This document shows, piece after piece, positions 1 to 5,205 of a DNA stretch of 6,824 nt; positions within the stretch are counted from its first letter, which is position 1; the number at the start of each line of letters is the position of its first letter. A program made the translations under genes and the position numbers. Origin of the DNA: Pseudomonadota bacterium. GTDB taxonomy: Bacteria > Pseudomonadota > Alphaproteobacteria > Reyranellales > Reyranellaceae. The stretch lies in NCBI GenBank assembly GCA_023386865.1, contig JAEWIV010000315.1, positions 1 through 6,824 on the forward strand, written 5' to 3'. Below the pieces are notes generated by a model. The model made no database searches, was not told the origin of the DNA, and was given only the letters and a program-made list of their open reading frames with translations.

Positions 1-1047
1 GCTGAGCGCCGGCTGGCCGGTCTGGATCGGCCGGTTCATGTCGAGCGACAGGTAGTTCGGCGCCGGCTGCTGGGCGGCCAGGGCGGCGATGCCGGTGGCG
101 ACCACCGACACGCGCATGCGGCCCTGCTTCGTGGCGTCGAAGGTCGAGCCGAAGATGATGTTGGCGTCGGCGTCCACTTCCTCGCGGATGCGGTTGGCCG
201 CCTCGTCGACCTCGTGCAGGGTCATGTCGAGGCCGCCGGTGATGTTGATGAGCACGCCCTTGGCGCCCTTCATCGAGTGATCTTCCAGCAGCGGGTTCGA
301 GATCGCGCTCTCGGCCGCGACGCGCGCCCGGTCCTGGCCCTCGGCCTCGCCGGTGCCCATCATCGCCTTGCCCATCTCGCCCATGACGGTACGGATGTCG
401 GCGAAGTCGAGGTTGATCAGCCCGGGCATGACCATGAGGTCGGTGACGCCGCGCACGCCCATGTGCAGCACGTCGTCGGCCATCTTGAAGGCGTCGGCGA
501 AGGTCGTCTTCTCGTTGGCGATCTTGAACAGGTTCTGGTTGGGAATGACGATCAGCGTGTCGACCACCTTCTCGAGCTCGGTGATCCCCTGATCGGCCGA
601 CTGCATGCGGCGGCGGCCCTCGAAGTGGAACGGCTTGGTGACGACGCCGATGGTGAGGATGCCCTGCTCGCGCGCCGCGGCGGCGATGACGGGCGCCGCG
701 CCGGTGCCGGTGCCGCCGCCCATGCCGGCGGTGACGAACACCATGTTGGCGCCGTCGAGCAGCTGCAGGATCTCGGGCAGCGCCTCCTCGGCAGCCTGGC
801 GACCGACTTCGGGACGGGCACCCGCGCCCAGGCCCTGGGTGATGGTGATGCCGAGCTGGACGCGGCGGTCGGCGAGCGACTGGCCGAGCGCCTGGGCGTC
901 GGTGTTGGCGACGATGAACTCCACGCCTTCCAGCGCGGCGCTGATCATGTTGTTGACGGCGTTTCCGCCCGCGCCACCGACACCGATGACGGTGATACGC
1001 GGCTTAATCTCGGACTCCTTTTGGGGGAGGCTGAGGTTGATGGTCAT
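1..1047 (-). CDS. ftsZ: Cell division GTPase FtsZ (5' part, cut by window edge)
   Basis: FtsZ is the tubulin-like GTPase that polymerises at midcell into the Z-ring and recruits the divisome. Reading the minus strand from ATG at 1047 gives 349 uninterrupted codons to the window edge, starting MTINLSLPQK. Visible motifs are the N-terminal nucleotide-binding loop GVGGAGGNAVNNM (residues 22-34), the tubulin signature GGGTGTG (110-116) and the T7 synergy loop NLDFADI (212-218) with catalytic Asp214 and Asp217. The GTPase and C-terminal polymerisation domains are complete to about residue 325. The variable linker and the C-terminal peptide that binds FtsA and other partners would follow and lie outside the window. 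The start is supported by a well-placed GGAGAAG and by the family's usual N-terminus. It follows ftsA after a 147-base gap that probably holds its own control signals. Identity is certain. Confidence 0.98.
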   Translation of the reverse strand, partial: MTINLSLPQKESEIKPRITVIGVGGAGGNAVNNMISAALEGVEFIVANTDAQALGQSLADRRVQLGITITQGLGAGARPEVGRQAAEEALPEILQLLDGANMVFVTAGMGGGTGTGAAPVIAAAAREQGILTIGVVTKPFHFEGRRRMQSADQGITELEKVVDTLIVIPNQNLFKIANEKTTFADAFKMADDVLHMGVRGVTDLMVMPGLINLDFADIRTVMGEMGKAMMGTGEAEGQDRARVAAESAISNPLLEDHSMKGAKGVLINITGGLDMTLHEVDEAANRIREEVDADANIIFGSTFDATKQGRMRVSVVATGIAALAAQQPAPNYLSLDMNRPIQTGQPALS

Positions 1048-1051
1048 ACGG

Positions 1052-1058
1052 CTTCTCC
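1052..1058 (-). promoter_or_regulatory. Ribosome binding site of ftsZ
   Basis: On the minus strand GGAGAAG precedes the ftsZ ATG, with 7 bases between GGAG and ATG. It is among the best Shine-Dalgarno sequences in the window and suggests that ftsZ is translated independently and strongly, in contrast to the overlapping genes upstream. Confidence 0.75.
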
Positions 1059-1076
1059 ACGCAAACGAGGGGTTAT

Positions 1077-1089
1077 CTGCTCGGAGCAG
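1077..1089. repeat. 13-base palindrome upstream of ftsZ
   Basis: CTGCTC-C-GAGCAG (minus strand) is a perfect inverted repeat of 6-base arms around one central base, 30 bases upstream of the ftsZ start. As DNA it could be a dimeric repressor site. As RNA it can form at most a 5-base stem with a 3-base loop. I do not recognise it as a known operator, and it is short enough to be chance. Confidence 0.45.
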
Positions 1090-1187
1090 CGGCGTGGACC
1101 CATGTCTCTGGCCGGACCCTTCACCGCCACCGGCTTTTTCTTGATTCTTTATCAATAGCCTGTGGGGATTGCCTTTCCCCGCACAAC

Positions 1188-1216
1188 ATATTGCCTAAAA
1201 GTTCTCCCGAATCCAA
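1188..1216 (-). promoter_or_regulatory. Candidate sigma-70-type promoter for ftsZ
   Basis: On the minus strand TTGGAT (1211-1216) and CAATAT (1188-1193) are separated by exactly 17 bases and straddle the ftsA stop codon. The -35 matches only the TTG core of the consensus and the -10 matches at three of six positions, including the important A2 and final T. A GANTC site (GATTC) overlaps the -35, as in methylation-sensitive GcrA/CcrM promoters of Caulobacter. The match is weak, and the call rests mostly on position and spacing. Confidence 0.3.
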
Positions 1217-2430
1217 CTGCCGATCCGCCCGATTCGACTCGAAGGCGTTTCCGTCGGCACCGCTTGAGCCTGACCGGCGGCGTGGTTGTTGAGCGCGAAG
1301 GCAAGCAGACCGGCAGCAGCGGAAAATGCCGGGCCACCAGTCGAATCCGCGAGTCCGGCGAGCCGCAGCGGTCCGCCGGTGCGCACTTTCTTGTTGAGGA
1401 TCGACGCTGCGACTTCGGGCACGCCGTCGAGCTGACAGCCGCCGCCGACCAAAACCGCGCGTCCACCGGCCAACTTATCCACACCGCTGGCCTCGAGTCG
1501 ACTGCGCACGAGCTCGAACGTCTCCTCGATGCGCGGCCGGATGATGCCGACCAGGATCGAGCGCGGGATGTGGTTGGGCCGCGTGCGATCCTCCTCGCCG
1601 ATCAGCGGCACGTCGATGATGTCGTACTCGTCGTTCGGCTTGGCGACCGCGCGGCCGATCTGGGTCTTCATGCGCTCTGCATGGGCAAGCGGCGTCGACA
1701 GCCCGCGGGCGATGTCGCGGGTGACATGCTCGCCGCCGACCGGGATGCTGTCGACGTGCACGAGATGGCCTTCGTAGAAGACGGCGATGGACGTCGTGCC
1801 GCCGCCCATGTCGATCAGGGTGACGCCGAGATCGCGTTCGTCGGAGACGAGCGAGCTGAGCCCCGCGGCATGCGCGGCGACGACGCGGTCGGCGATCTCG
1901 AGATGAGCACGACGCACGCAGACCTGCAGGTTGCGCATGGATCCGCTCGCGGCGGTGACCAGGTGAACCTCGACACCCAGGCGCTCGCCGAACATGCCGC
2001 GCGCGTCCCGCACCGGCGTGCCGTCGACCGAGAAGCCGATCGCCTCGGAGTGGATGATGTCGCGGTCGGCGGTCTCGGCCGGCAGGTGGATGTGCTGCTG
2101 CACGCGGCGCACGTCGCGCTCGCCGATCTCGTGATGACCGATGGCGACGTCGAGGCTCTGGTTGTGCGAGGCGGCCGACCCTCCGCTGACGCCGACGATG
2201 ACCTCGCGGACATGCTCGCCGCACATCTCTTCGGCGGTCGACACCGCCGAAGAGATGGCCCGCGTGGCGGCCTCCATGTCGACGATGTTGCCCGACCGCA
2301 TGCCTTGCGCCGGCTGATGACCGATGCCGACCACCCGCAACCCCTGGCCGTCGACCCGCGCCACGAAGCAGACGACCTTGCTGGTGCCGATATCGAGAGC
2401 CGCAATCACGCCGTGTCTTGTCTTAGCCAC
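1195..2430 (-). CDS. ftsA: Cell division protein FtsA, actin-like Z-ring membrane anchor
   Basis: FtsA is the actin/Hsp70-fold ATPase that ties FtsZ filaments to the inner membrane and signals to later divisome proteins. The 411-residue product has the usual length. The phosphate-1 motif is ALDIGTSKV (11-19), the family-specific 1C domain lies roughly at 85-165, phosphate-2 is LIDMGGGTTSIAVF (205-218), and the adenosine motif is LVGGGCQLDGV (327-337). The C-terminus IGRIGSWIRENF is the amphipathic membrane-targeting helix, preceded by a flexible Ala/Gln/Ser-rich linker. The start is GTG: the only upstream candidate starts in frame lie behind a TAA 21 bases before it, and the N-terminus fits the family. 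ftsA begins 47 bases after ftsQ. Its coding sequence also contains a perfect hairpin, a DnaA box and several GANTC sites, probably serving ftsZ. Identity is certain. Confidence 0.97.
   Translation of the reverse strand: MAKTRHGVIAALDIGTSKVVCFVARVDGQGLRVVGIGHQPAQGMRSGNIVDMEAATRAISSAVSTAEEMCGEHVREVIVGVSGGSAASHNQSLDVAIGHHEIGERDVRRVQQHIHLPAETADRDIIHSEAIGFSVDGTPVRDARGMFGERLGVEVHLVTAASGSMRNLQVCVRRAHLEIADRVVAAHAAGLSSLVSDERDLGVTLIDMGGGTTSIAVFYEGHLVHVDSIPVGGEHVTRDIARGLSTPLAHAERMKTQIGRAVAKPNDEYDIIDVPLIGEEDRTRPNHIPRSILVGIIRPRIEETFELVRSRLEASGVDKLAGGRAVLVGGGCQLDGVPEVAASILNKKVRTGGPLRLAGLADSTGGPAFSAAAGLLAFALNNHAAGQAQAVPTETPSSRIGRIGSWIRENF
1475..1483 (+). promoter_or_regulatory. Perfect DnaA box (TTATCCACA) inside ftsA
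   Basis: TTATCCACA is the strict high-affinity DnaA box. It lies in the 3' third of ftsA, in the codons for residues 316-319 (Gly-Val-Asp-Lys), about 430 bases upstream of the ftsZ start. In Caulobacter DnaA acts as a transcription factor for ftsZ, so the place is meaningful. It is a single box, with only a poor second match (TTATCAATA, 1149-1157) in the intergenic region, so it is not a replication origin. Confidence 0.45.
2224..2257 (-). repeat. Perfect 15-base-arm inverted repeat inside ftsA
   Basis: On the coding strand CATCTCTTCGGCGGT is followed by GTCG and then its exact reverse complement ACCGCCGAAGAGATG. The element covers the last base of codon 58 through codon 69 (Ile-Ser-Ser-Ala-Val-Ser-Thr-Ala-Glu-Glu-Met). 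In RNA it would be a stable 15-base-pair hairpin with a tetraloop, and in DNA a 34-base dyad. No T-run follows, so it is not an ordinary Rho-independent terminator. The role is unknown. Confidence 0.8.
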
Positions 2431-2433
2431 GAT

Positions 2434-2440
2434 CTCCCCC
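2434..2440 (-). promoter_or_regulatory. Ribosome binding site of ftsA (close-spaced)
   Basis: GGGGGAG lies only 3 bases before the GTG start of ftsA. It is the only purine-rich stretch near the start. The spacing is shorter than usual and the start codon is GTG, which together suggest modest translation of ftsA. That would agree with FtsA being needed in much smaller amounts than FtsZ. Confidence 0.5.
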
Positions 2441-2477
2441 GTCGCTACGCTTTACACCAAAGCTTCACCGAGCATTG

Positions 2478-3341
2478 TCACGCCGGCCCTGGCGTCGCTT
2501 CGCCGGGTCCGCGTTTCCTGAGATATAGCTTGTCCGGCAACCTCAAATCGACGACCCCGAACTCGCGCGAGAGCAATTTGTGCTTGTCGTCGAGCTTGAC
2601 GAGCTGCTGGAGGGCGGCGACCGCGTCCTCCTCGGGCAGCCAGATCTCGACGCCGTTGTTGAGAACCAGATTCCAACGACGCTGGCCGACCCACACGGCG
2701 GCGCGCAGGTCGCGGGTCACGGCGGGCTCGTAGGCCAGCAGCAGCAGCAGCTCGCCGACATGCTCGGGAGCGCCGGGGCCGCCCAGCAGCAGCAGCTTCT
2801 CGGCGCCCGGCGGCATGCGGCTGGCGCGCACGGTGCGGCCGTCGCGGTCGATCAGGGTGTACTCCTCGCCGTTCTGCCAAATGGCGACGGCGCGGCGCTC
2901 GACCAGCGTGACGTAGAGCGTATCCGGCAGGCGGCGCTCGACGGTGGCGCTTGCCACCCAGTCGATCGCCTCGAGCCGCTGGCGGGCGGCCTGCAGGTCG
3001 ATGCCCAGCAGGGAATCGCCCGCCTTGACCCCGAGCGCCCCGAGGATGGCGCTGCGCTCGACGTAGTCGCGGCCCTCGACGGTGACGTCGACCAGCTTGA
3101 ACGGCGTGACGGCGCCGACGATGGCAAGCCCGATCGCGTCCACCCGGTTGCGCGCCTCGACCAGCCAGCCCTCGTGCCACGCCCACCAACCGCCGCCGCC
3201 GCCGGTGCCGAGCAACAGAACGGCCAGGCCCAGCATCAGCGGCTGGCGCCACAACGGGCGGCCGATCTTCTTGATCGGTGCGCGCTTCTTGCGGCGATCG
3301 TAGTCGCGGCGGCGAGGGGCTTCCCGGGGATCCGCCTTCAT
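2478..3341 (-). CDS. ftsQ: Divisome protein FtsQ (POTRA-domain, single-pass membrane protein)
   Basis: FtsQ is a bitopic inner-membrane protein that links early and late divisome parts by binding FtsB/FtsL. The chosen ATG gives 287 residues. A basic cytoplasmic N-terminus (1-33, many Arg/Lys) is followed by one membrane segment at about 35-55, which includes a run of five glycines then Trp-Trp. The POTRA domain spans about 81-150 (FKLVDVTVEG ... LVER) and the FtsQ beta domain follows to about 275, with typical blocks such as WNLVLNNGVEIWLP. This ATG was preferred over an in-frame GTG 63 bases upstream (inside ddl) because it forms an ATGA overlap with the ddl stop and has GAGG 8 bases before it. 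Leucine-rich runs in the periplasmic part are encoded by CTG-type triplet repeats. Identity rests on domain layout and place in the cluster and is firm. Confidence 0.95.
   Translation of the reverse strand: MKADPREAPRRRDYDRRKKRAPIKKIGRPLWRQPLMLGLAVLLLGTGGGGGWWAWHEGWLVEARNRVDAIGLAIVGAVTPFKLVDVTVEGRDYVERSAILGALGVKAGDSLLGIDLQAARQRLEAIDWVASATVERRLPDTLYVTLVERRAVAIWQNGEEYTLIDRDGRTVRASRMPPGAEKLLLLGGPGAPEHVGELLLLLAYEPAVTRDLRAAVWVGQRRWNLVLNNGVEIWLPEEDAVAALQQLVKLDDKHKLLSREFGVVDLRLPDKLYLRKRGPGEATPGPA
2736..2795 (-). repeat. Two short CTG triplet runs inside ftsQ
   Basis: On the plus strand CAG is repeated five times at 2736-2750 and four times at 2784-2795, giving CTG runs on the coding strand that encode leucine stretches in the FtsQ beta domain. 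They are in frame, so a change in repeat number would lengthen or shorten the Leu run without a frameshift. Confidence 0.6.
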
Positions 3342-4270
3342 GTCGGACGCCTCGCATTGTCGACCATCCAGGTCATGAGCTGCGGCCACGAGATGCCGGC
3401 CCACTTGGCCTGCTCGGGCGCCAGTGACAGCGGCGTCATGCCCGGCTGGGTGTTGATCTCGAGCACCACCAGGCCGCTGGTATTCGGCTGGCTATCGTCC
3501 CAGCGCAGGTCGGTGCGCGTCAGCCCGCTGCAGCCCAGCGCCTCGTGCGCCATCAGCGCCCAGTCCTTGGCGAGGTCGTAGATCTCGGCCGGGATCGGCG
3601 CCGGTACGAGATGCTCGGTGACGCCTTCGGTGTACTTGGCCTCATAATCGTAGAAGCGCGTGCGCGGCCGGAGCTCGGTGACGGCGATCGGCTTGTCGCC
3701 CATCACCGCGACGGTGAGCTCGCGGCCCGGCACGAACTTCTCGACCAGGACCCGATTGCCGAACTTCGCCTCGGCGAGCTCGACCGCGGCGAGATTGTCG
3801 CCCTCGCGCACGATGTACACGCCCACGCTGGAGCCCTGGTCGATCGGCTTCACGACGTAGGGCCGCGCCATGGGATCGCCCCAGGCCAGCGACTGACGAT
3901 CGATCACCCGGCCCTCGGCGACCCGCATGCCCAGCGAGGTGAAGACGTGGCGCGCCATCGGCTTGTCCATGGCGATGGCCGAGGCCAGCACTCCGGAATG
4001 GGTGTAGGGCACCGCCAGCACCTCGAGCACCCCCTGGATGCAGCCGTCCTCGCCGTACTTGCCGTGCAGGGCGTTGAAGACGACGTCGGGGCCGCCGCCG
4101 GCGGCGGGGCGGAGGAACTCGACCAGCGCGCGCAGGTCGCGCTTCACGTCGTACTCGATCACCTCGTGGCCGCCCTCGCGCAATCCCTCGGCACAGGCCT
4201 TGCCGCTCACCAGCGAGACCTCGCGCTCGGGCGACCAGCCGCCCATCAGGACCGCAACCTTGCGACTCAT
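3338..4270 (-). CDS. ddl: D-alanine--D-alanine ligase (DdlB type)
   Basis: Ddl is a cytoplasmic ATP-grasp enzyme that joins two D-Ala molecules, using ATP, for the end of the peptidoglycan stem peptide. From the ATG at 4270 the product has 310 residues, normal for DdlB. The N-terminal signature GGWSPEREVSLVSG (10-23) carries the substrate-binding Glu15. FNALHGKYGEDG (65-76) and YTHSGVLASAIAMDK (89-103) follow. SSVGV (147-151) and FYDYEAKY (206-213) supply Ser148 and Tyr213; a Tyr here indicates D-Ala-D-Ala rather than D-Ala-D-lactate. LEINTQPGMT (270-279) holds the metal-binding Glu271 and Asn273. A longer open frame reaches 4498, but the added 76 residues are murB in another frame. Both ends are ATGA overlaps, with murB and with ftsQ. 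GGAG lies 7 bases before the start, inside a suspected dispersed repeat. Identity is certain. Confidence 0.97.
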   Translation of the reverse strand: MSRKVAVLMGGWSPEREVSLVSGKACAEGLREGGHEVIEYDVKRDLRALVEFLRPAAGGGPDVVFNALHGKYGEDGCIQGVLEVLAVPYTHSGVLASAIAMDKPMARHVFTSLGMRVAEGRVIDRQSLAWGDPMARPYVVKPIDQGSSVGVYIVREGDNLAAVELAEAKFGNRVLVEKFVPGRELTVAVMGDKPIAVTELRPRTRFYDYEAKYTEGVTEHLVPAPIPAEIYDLAKDWALMAHEALGCSGLTRTDLRWDDSQPNTSGLVVLEINTQPGMTPLSLAPEQAKWAGISWPQLMTWMVDNARRPT

Positions 4271-5205
4271 CCTTCGGCTCCGCTCAGGACAGGTGCCCAC
4301 TCTCCGAGGCGCCGGATCTCCCACTGGAGCTGCACGGCACTCTTGTCGAAGACGCGCCGGCGCACCTCCTCGCCCAGCTTCTCGATGTCGGTGGCGGTGG
4401 CGGCACCAGTGTTGATCAGGAAATTGGTGTGCTTCTCCGAGACCTGCGCGCCACCGACCCGCAGGCCGCGGCAACCGGCCTGGTCGATCAGCTGCCACGC
4501 CTTGTGGCCCGGCGGATTGGCGAAGGTCGAGCCGCCGGTGCGGCTGCGCGGCTGCGATTCGGCGCGCGCCGCGTCGATCTCGGCAATGCGCCGCGCGATC
4601 TCCAGCTGCTCGCCGGGCGCCGCCCGGAGCCGCGCCGAGGTGAAAATCCAGTCGGCCGGCGCGTCGCTGTGCCGGTAGGAAAGGCCGAGCTCGCTCGGCG
4701 TCACGGTGAAGATCCTGCCGGCGCGATCGACTGCCTCGGCCGAGATCAGCACCTCGACGAGCTCGCGGCCATAGGCGCCGGCATTGGTCGGGAACGCGCC
4801 GCCGATCGTGCCGGGGATGCCGCTCAGGAACTCCAGGCCGGCCAGCGAGTGCTCGCGCGCCGTCAGCGCGACGTTGAGATCTGGGGCACCGGCGCCGGCC
4901 ACCACCTCGTGGCCTTCGACGACGATGCCGGTGAAGCCGCGCAGCAACCGAACCACCACGCCCCTGATGCCGCCGTCGCGGACGATGACGTTCGAGCCCA
5001 CGCCCAGCACCGTGACCGGCACCTCCGACGGCAGGTCGGCAAGGAAGGTCGCGAGATCCTCGACGTCGGCCGGCCGGAACAGCACCTCGGCCGGGCCGCC
5101 GGTGGCGAACCAGGTCTGCGCCCCCAACGGCGCATCGGCCGTGAGCCGGCCGCGCGGCCTGGGCAACCGGTCGATCAGGTGAGGCCGGGCCGCCAGAGCC
5201 ATCAT
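4267..5205 (-). CDS. murB: UDP-N-acetylenolpyruvoylglucosamine reductase MurB
   Basis: MurB is the cytoplasmic FAD enzyme that reduces UDP-GlcNAc-enolpyruvate to UDP-MurNAc with NADPH. The 312-residue product has the FAD-binding motif LGVGSNVIVRDGGIRGVVVRL split over 67-87, then GIPGTIGGAFPTNAGAYG (129-146), LSYRHS (175-180) and GGSTFANP (224-231) with the proton-donating Ser226. A conserved Glu near the end (WEIRRLG, Glu296) completes the active site. The GSTFANP motif and overall length look like the type II (Bacillus-like) subfamily, as usual in alphaproteobacteria. The start overlaps the murC stop (ATGA); a second ATG follows at once and could be used instead. The upstream Shine-Dalgarno is poor, so coupling with murC is likely. 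The last six residues, LSGAEG, are encoded by a suspected short dispersed repeat, so the tail EWAPVLSGAEG is probably not ancestral. Identity is certain. Confidence 0.97.
   Translation of the reverse strand: MMALAARPHLIDRLPRPRGRLTADAPLGAQTWFATGGPAEVLFRPADVEDLATFLADLPSEVPVTVLGVGSNVIVRDGGIRGVVVRLLRGFTGIVVEGHEVVAGAGAPDLNVALTAREHSLAGLEFLSGIPGTIGGAFPTNAGAYGRELVEVLISAEAVDRAGRIFTVTPSELGLSYRHSDAPADWIFTSARLRAAPGEQLEIARRIAEIDAARAESQPRSRTGGSTFANPPGHKAWQLIDQAGCRGLRVGGAQVSEKHTNFLINTGAATATDIEKLGEEVRRRVFDKSAVQLQWEIRRLGEWAPVLSGAEG
4270..4289 (-). repeat. Probable copy of a short dispersed repeat at the murB/ddl junction
   Basis: The minus strand reads TCCTGAGCGGAGCCGAAGGA. This resembles a short intergenic repeat I know from many bacterial genomes (roughly TCCTGAGC-x-x-AG-x-CGAAGGA), recognisable in proteins as tails such as LSGAEG or, in another frame, PERSRR. 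Here it encodes the end of murB, contains the GGAG used by ddl, and its last base is the A of the ddl ATG. Only one copy is seen in this window, so the family assignment rests on memory of the motif. Confidence 0.55.

Larger units (their letters stand above)
1048..1194 (-). other. ftsA-ftsZ intergenic region / ftsZ leader
   Basis: This is the longest non-coding stretch in the window. On the transcribed strand, shortly after the ftsA stop, there is a weak hairpin (GGGGA ... TCCCC, around 1166-1182) that is not followed by a T-run. Next comes an A-rich stretch with a GANTC site, then a 13-base palindrome, then the ftsZ Shine-Dalgarno. I see no convincing Rho-independent terminator. Two very short open frames exist (1121-1189 and 1044-1103), and neither is supported as a gene. 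The length and composition fit a leader or promoter region for ftsZ. Confidence 0.6.
1013..1499. promoter_or_regulatory. Cluster of GANTC (CcrM-type) sites around the ftsZ 5' region
   Basis: GANTC occurs at 1013, 1143, 1209, 1231, 1236, 1343, 1351 and 1495 (first base), eight sites in 487 bases. By eye I find only nine others in the remaining 6.3 kb and none in 1-1012. Two are back to back (GATTCGACTC at 1231-1240). GANTC is the target of the alphaproteobacterial cell-cycle methylase CcrM, and in Caulobacter its methylation activates ftsZ. Whether this organism has CcrM cannot be seen here. Some sites lie in ftsA codons and may be chance. Confidence 0.5.

Noticed and set aside
1003..1006. CtrA binding site (TTAA-N7-TTAA) near ftsZ
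   Set aside because: Only a single TTAA half is present; I found no paired site with the right spacing in the ftsZ upstream region.
214..1158. 314-codon plus-strand frame opposite ftsZ
   Set aside because: The same antisense shadow effect; the product (many His, Gly, Asp, Val) resembles no family and lies over the conserved FtsZ GTPase domain.
1166..1182. Rho-independent terminator after ftsA
   Set aside because: The GGGGA/TCCCC stem is only five pairs and no T-run follows on the transcribed strand.
1121..1189. 22-codon open frame just after the ftsA stop (minus strand)
   Set aside because: Poor Shine-Dalgarno, no recognisable sequence and a length easily reached by chance.
1162..2733. 523-codon open frame on the plus strand opposite ftsA
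   Set aside because: It is antisense to a certain ftsA gene. Long antisense frames are common in GC-rich DNA, and the product is rich in Asp, Arg, His and Ala without any recognisable motif.
3342..3404. GTG start giving a 21-residue longer FtsQ
   Set aside because: It would begin inside ddl without a clear Shine-Dalgarno, while the ATG at 3341 has GAGG and the ATGA overlap used throughout the cluster.
4271..4498. 76-residue N-terminal extension of Ddl
   Set aside because: The extension is murB read in another frame; Ddl proteins start at the MSRKVAVLMGG position, which has a good Shine-Dalgarno and an ATGA overlap.
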